Source: Gammaproteobacteria bacterium (lineage in GTDB: Bacteria > Pseudomonadota > Gammaproteobacteria > Arenicellales > Poriferihabitantaceae). From it: a stretch of DNA of 38,621 nt. Below, in pieces: positions 34,805 through 38,621 of this stretch. The stretch is from the NCBI GenBank assembly GCA_012103395.1, contig WLWV01000004.1, positions 1-38,621 of the forward strand, read 5' to 3'. Every line of letters starts with the position of its first letter. The first letter of the stretch is position 1. A program made the position numbers and the translations under genes. The notes beneath the pieces are model-generated. The model was not told the origin of the DNA. It saw only the letters and a program-made list of their open reading frames with translations, and ran no database searches.

Positions 34805-36928
34805 ATGGATAAAACTGTATTAGCAGAAAACCCGCTGCTGGATTTTAGCGGATTTCCTCGATTTCGGGATATTGTTCCTGATCACGTTGTGCCTGCTTTG
34901 GATGAGATTTTACAAAACAACCGTGCAAAAATTGATGGCTTGCTAGATTCTGAGACCACACCGGATTGGGATAATTTCATTATGCCAATGGAGGAATTGG
35001 ATGACCAGCTTGAAAGGATGTGGACTCCCGTTTCTCATTTGAACAATGTTATGAATAACAAGGCGCTCCAAGAGGCTTATCAGGACTGTCTTGTCAAGTT
35101 ATCAGACTATGCGGCCGAACTGGGCCAAAACAAAGTGCTATTCGAAAAAATTGTGATGATCGAAAAAGCGCTATCGAGTAGAGAAAATGGCAGAGAGCAC
35201 GGCGTTTACAGTGATATTGATGAAATTTCCTACCTCGCTCGAAGAAAGTCAATACAGAATGATTTAAGAGACTTTAAGTTATCTGGAATTGACCTTGAAG
35301 GAAAAGACAAGGAGCGTTATAGAGAAATTCTAAGTGACTTATCCCAATTGACAAATGAGTTTTCACAGAATGTTCAGGATGCAACGGATGGTTGGGGCTT
35401 GCATGTGACGGATGTGGAAGACTTGAAAGGAATACCAGAAAGCGTGGTGTCCATGGCGCTCGACGAGGCAAGAAAAAAGGGCTTGGAAGGGTGGCAGTTC
35501 AATTTGCAGTATCCATTTTTTCAACCTTTGATGTCTCATGCAGGCAATCGGGATTTACGAGAGAAGATGTACCGCGCCTTTGTTACTAGAGCGAGCGAAA
35601 TTGGCCCCTGTGCGGGCCAATGGGATAACACTTCAGTAATGGAATCAATTTTGCAATTGCGATCAGAAAAAGCACAAATACTAGGATTTCGAAACTATGC
35701 TGAGTATTCAGTAGAAACGAAGATGGCAAGCAGTGTGGAAGAGGTGGAAAAGTTTCTTACTGATTTGTCGACAAAAGCGAAACCTGAAGCGGAAAAAGAG
35801 GTGGCGCAGTTGCATCAATTTGCGCAGGACGAATATGGTGTTAATGGTATTTCTCCGTGGGACTATGGTTGGTTTAGCGAGAAGCTTCGTCAAAAACGAT
35901 ACGAGTTTTCTAGTGAGGCATTAAGACCGTTCTTCCCATTACCTAAGGTGATGAGTGGAATGTTTGAGATAGTAAGTCGGTTGTTCGGAATTGAAATTCA
36001 AGTTGAAGAAGCCCCCCAAATTTGGCATGAAGATGTGATGTTTTTTAAAGTAATTGGCGTTGAGGGTGGTGTGATAGGTTACTTCTATGTTGATCTATTT
36101 GCTCGCGAGGCCAAACAAGGCGGTGCCTGGATGACCGATGCCGTTGGGCGCAGGAAAACCCATGCTGGCATCCAATTACCGGTTGCTTTTTTGACCTGTA
36201 ATTTCTCGAAACCCATGGGTGATTCTCCTTCACTATTGCTCCATGATGAAGTGATAACATTGTTTCACGAATTTGGTCACGGATTGCATCATTTGTTAAC
36301 CCAGATTGAGGTCGCAGGGGTAGCAGGAATTAATGGTGTTCCTTGGGATGCCGTTGAATTGCCTAGTCAATTCTTAGAGAACTGGTGCTGGGATCGTGAA
36401 GCATTGGATCTGATATCTGGTCATGTAGAGACAGGTGAAAGGGTCCCAGATGATTTACTGGAGAAAATGCATCAAGCTCGTAACTTTCAATCTGCCATGC
36501 AAATGCAGCGCCAAATAGAATTCAGTTTATTTGATTTAAGAATTCATAAAGAGGTGGAAGGAATCGACGGAAATATGATCCAGCGTATATTAGATGAAGT
36601 CAGAGATGACGTTGCCGTGGTTAAGGCCCCGGAATTTAATCGATTTCAACACGGATTTGGGCACATATTCGCCGGTGGGTACGCGGCGGGATATTACAGT
36701 TATAAATGGGCAGAAGTGCTTTCTTCAGATGCGTTTAGTCTTTTTGAAGAAAAAGGAATTTTTGATAAGGAGACGGGAGCTTCGTTTAGGCGCTGTATTC
36801 TGGAGAAGGGAGGCAGTGAAGAACCAGCTAGCCTATTTTTTGATTTTCGTGGCCGCGAGCCTGATATTGAGGCACTTTTACGACACTCGGGGCTGTCTGA
36901 TAATGCCACGCCGATATCAATTGAGTGA
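34805..36928 (+). CDS. prlC: Oligopeptidase A (M3 family metallopeptidase)
   Basis: A 707-residue cytosolic zinc peptidase that degrades short peptides, including cleaved signal peptides; most relatives have about 680 residues. The zinc motif HEFGH is at residues 488–492, with the third ligand E518 in the following [11 protein letters not shown] helix. The opening [24 protein letters not shown] is typical of OpdA/PrlC. The C-terminal [23 protein letters not shown] block binds substrate and is intact. It starts 35 bases from the divergent gor gene, so both promoters must overlap. Confidence 0.96.
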   Translation: MDKTVLAENPLLDFSGFPRFRDIVPDHVVPALDEILQNNRAKIDGLLDSETTPDWDNFIMPMEELDDQLERMWTPVSHLNNVMNNKALQEAYQDCLVKLSDYAAELGQNKVLFEKIVMIEKALSSRENGREHGVYSDIDEISYLARRKSIQNDLRDFKLSGIDLEGKDKERYREILSDLSQLTNEFSQNVQDATDGWGLHVTDVEDLKGIPESVVSMALDEARKKGLEGWQFNLQYPFFQPLMSHAGNRDLREKMYRAFVTRASEIGPCAGQWDNTSVMESILQLRSEKAQILGFRNYAEYSVETKMASSVEEVEKFLTDLSTKAKPEAEKEVAQLHQFAQDEYGVNGISPWDYGWFSEKLRQKRYEFSSEALRPFFPLPKVMSGMFEIVSRLFGIEIQVEEAPQIWHEDVMFFKVIGVEGGVIGYFYVDLFAREAKQGGAWMTDAVGRRKTHAGIQLPVAFLTCNFSKPMGDSPSLLLHDEVITLFHEFGHGLHHLLTQIEVAGVAGINGVPWDAVELPSQFLENWCWDREALDLISGHVETGERVPDDLLEKMHQARNFQSAMQMQRQIEFSLFDLRIHKEVEGIDGNMIQRILDEVRDDVAVVKAPEFNRFQHGFGHIFAGGYAAGYYSYKWAEVLSSDAFSLFEEKGIFDKETGASFRRCILEKGGSEEPASLFFDFRGREPDIEALLRHSGLSDNATPISIE

Positions 36929-37064
36929 AATTTGAAGGCTGAATAGAGAATAGAAATGAGTGTTCTTACTTTCGCCTAGGAATTGGACTGTGGTTCTTTG
37001 CTGCGGCCGATGAAAATAAGAACGTCAAAGTGGTATTTGATAGTACAAAAAGTAGGGGTGCACA

Positions 37065-37250
37065 ATGTATCGATGGACAGCCAAAATAAGGCAGCGCCGC
37101 TTTGTTGTGGTGTTGGCTTTTGCTATGGTTATCATGTTAAGTGGATGTGAAGAAGACAAAAGCGAAGTGAGTAGTGGCGCTGGCGGCTCTACGGGTATCT
37201 CCAGTGATGGTGGTGCGGCTTCCTTGGTGTATTCCGGTGTGACGCCTTGA
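37065..37250 (+). CDS. Small lipoprotein, probably the intact front part of a frame-broken gene
   Basis: A 61-residue protein with a basic N-terminus, a hydrophobic core (FVVVLAFAMVIM) and a lipobox LSGC with Cys28; the residue after it is Glu, which favours outer-membrane sorting over inner-membrane retention. After that comes a Ser/Gly-rich tail. Past its stop, other frames continue with a Gly/Thr-rich stretch (ITGQFTGNIGDATVSGSGEC) up to TAA at 37369, and then HFVDCKLIEMGLPSYVADT ending at 37430, which suggests a longer ancestral protein of about 120 residues. No known domain. An AGGGG ribosome site precedes the ATG. Confidence 0.5.
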   Translation: MYRWTAKIRQRRFVVVLAFAMVIMLSGCEEDKSEVSSGAGGSTGISSDGGAASLVYSGVTP

Positions 37251-37496
37251 TTACAGGTCAGTTTACCGGCAATATCGGTGATGCAACTGTTTCAGGCTCA
37301 GGTGAATGTAAGCTGCTGACGCTTGATGATGGATTCACTATGACCGGTAGTTTGATTGTCTCTAGGTAATCATTTTGTTGATTGCAAGTTGATCGAAATG
37401 GGGCTGCCGTCGTATGTGGCGGATACCTAAATGGTACCGGCTGGCGTTAATACCGTCATGATTCGAATATATCTACTCAATCTTTGAGAGGAAACG

Positions 37497-38114
37497 ATGA
37501 AGAAAATCCTGATTGTGAATCCAAAAGGGGGGTGTGGTAAGACAACCATTGCCGCGAATTTAGCCAGTTACTATGCCCTTTGGGATGTTCCTGTTGCACT
37601 GATCGATTATGATCCCCAACATTCTAGTTTGGAATGGCTAGATCAGCGTCCAGCTGATCTGAATCAGATAATGGCTGTGAATGGTGCGAAAGGGAGGGTG
37701 AACTTCAATCTTGATGTAGAGCGGATTGTGATAGATGCTCCTGCACGGACCACTGATATTCAAACTCAACGCCTGTTCGAAAAAGCAGACGTTGTTCTGG
37801 TGCCTGTTTTACCCTCAGCAATAGATATTCGCGCTATTGGGCATTTTGTGGGGCAGCTGATGCTGGGAGGTATGTTGAAAACTGCCCGGATTGGCTTGGT
37901 AGCAAATAGAGTGAAAGAAAACACCATCGTATTTCACAACTTGGAGCGATTTCTAAAAACGCTCGATATCCCCTTGGTGACCCATTTAAGAGATTCACAA
38001 AACTACATTCGTGCGTCTGAGGGAGGTTTTGGCATTTTTGAGATGTCTCCTTATCAGGTGGATAAGGACATTGAGCAGTGGCGTTCACTGATTGAATGGA
38101 TTGAAGAAAAATAG
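37497..38114 (+). CDS. Orphan ParA/MinD-family ATPase
   Basis: A 205-residue ATPase with the deviant Walker A motif KGGCGKTT, whose signature Lys is K10, Walker A' LIDYDPQHSS near residues 39–48, and Walker B RIVIDAPA near 76–83. The size and lack of an N-terminal helix-turn-helix match the short ParA group that positions cargo such as chromosomes, plasmids, chemoreceptors or carboxysomes on the nucleoid. No parB, centromere-like repeat or obvious cargo gene is adjacent in the window. It may be an orphan, or act with genes beyond the right edge. GAGAGGA precedes the ATG. Confidence 0.9.
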   Translation: MKKILIVNPKGGCGKTTIAANLASYYALWDVPVALIDYDPQHSSLEWLDQRPADLNQIMAVNGAKGRVNFNLDVERIVIDAPARTTDIQTQRLFEKADVVLVPVLPSAIDIRAIGHFVGQLMLGGMLKTARIGLVANRVKENTIVFHNLERFLKTLDIPLVTHLRDSQNYIRASEGGFGIFEMSPYQVDKDIEQWRSLIEWIEEK

Positions 38115-38151
38115 GATAGGGCCTTTAGTGAAGCCCCAAAGGTGTCCTATT
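38110..38151 (+). terminator. Hairpin after the ParA gene, possible terminator
   Basis: A two-part stem: AATAGGA at 38110–38116 with TCCTATT at 38145–38151, and CCTTT at 38122–38126 with AAAGG at 38138–38142. It starts inside the last codons of the ParA gene. The T-run is short. Confidence 0.45.
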
Positions 38152-38616
38152 TGATGAATGGTGCCCATAAATTAGATCATTAATCTAATACCGTCCATGG
38201 AAGCACTATTACATTGATGTGTTTATCCTCGGCGGTGATTGTCAGTTGTGCTAGTACTAATTTGGACAACGCCCTGAGCTTTACGGTCAGCGTATGAGAT
38301 TATCACATTCTAAAAAATCCGTTGTAGTAATGGATAAATAATGGTTCTGTTCACATCGATTGAGTGCTTGGAAAATAGGGTTTCTGAATGGTAAAGTCTG
38401 CCTATAGGATTTCGGGCCTATGAACTAAATCAGAGTGAATCGAGGGTAGTGTAATCTGAGGTCTGTAATTTAGCTTTCTATTGCAGCTTCGCTATTGGCT
38501 TAGGCGAAGTGAGCGTAGCGAACGAAGCCAAAGCCGGTTTTTCAGGCTTTAGTATTGAATGTTGAGCCATCAAGTCGTTCCATGTTTGTGACTTAAGCAA
38601 ATGTGGAGGCAACCCA
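38152..38616. other. Gene-free stretch with palindromes at the right end of the window
   Basis: No coding frame is convincing in these 465 bases. TTAGAT at 38172 and ATCTAA at 38183 form a short palindrome. At 38485–38550 several GAAGC/GCTTC-type repeats and two stems (TTGGCTT with AAGCCAA, and AAAGCC at 38530 with GGCTTT at 38545) make a fold-back region resembling intergenic repeat elements of gammaproteobacteria. Confidence 0.4.
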
Positions 38617-38621
38617 ATGAC
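38617..38621 (+). CDS. Possible start of a gene cut by the window edge
   Basis: ATG at 38617–38619 follows GGAGG at 38605–38609 with good spacing. Only one further partial codon is visible, so the product is unknown. Confidence 0.3.

Noticed and set aside
1-38621. CRISPR array, rRNA, prophage or integron
   Set aside because: No regularly spaced repeats of suitable length, no rRNA sequence, no phage structural genes and no integrase apart from XerC were found.

Overview
The window looks like chromosome of a marine gammaproteobacterium. Evidence: the dapF–DUF484–xerC block and the rpmH–rnpA–yidD–yidC–mnmE series are laid out as in that class, there is a TRAP transporter, and there is a PPi-based pair (membrane pyrophosphatase plus PPi-type phosphofructokinase) of the kind described in methanotrophs and some marine gammaproteobacteria. 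The order or genus cannot be fixed from the sequence. Coding density is high and most genes are intact housekeeping or metabolic genes; the left third is more accessory.

Left region (1–13.0 kb): a 3' scrap of an IS256-type transposase touches the end of a two-gene flavoprotein operon (GlpA-like with a [2Fe-2S] tail, and a GlpB-like partner). The operon is divergent from a complete TRAP transporter (small permease, large permease, Tat-exported binding protein). Then follow a 3' remnant of a D-amino-acid dehydrogenase gene, a polytopic membrane protein, a NRDE/TANGO2 protein, the GTPase RbgA/YlqF, an L-2-hydroxyglutarate-oxidase-like flavoenzyme and a sulfatase/phosphonate monoester hydrolase.

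Middle region (13.0–24.5 kb): an XRE regulator fused to a two-helix membrane domain, preceded by an 11-bp-phased array of TGTCGT repeats; a small methyltransferase; a DUF1330 protein; an aldo/keto reductase; a small membrane protein; dapF–DUF484–xerC; a K+-dependent-type membrane pyrophosphatase with a readable promoter and terminator; a convergent PPi-dependent phosphofructokinase whose frame is broken; a small hypothetical gene; and a hexapeptide acetyltransferase.

Right region (24.6–38.6 kb): rpmH–rnpA–yidD–yidC–mnmE, then a MotA/TolQ-like plus MotB-like coiled-coil pair, then mnmG. This resembles the usual origin-proximal cluster, but dnaA is missing on the left and rsmG/parAB on the right, and two motor-type genes sit between mnmE and mnmG. 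After it come glutathione reductase, oligopeptidase A, a decaying small lipoprotein gene and an orphan ParA ATPase. The MotA/MotB-like pair is the best candidate for an undescribed system: a predicted ion-driven stator with a very long coiled coil and no OmpA-type peptidoglycan-binding domain. The phased repeat array before the XRE–2TM gene is the most striking non-coding signal.
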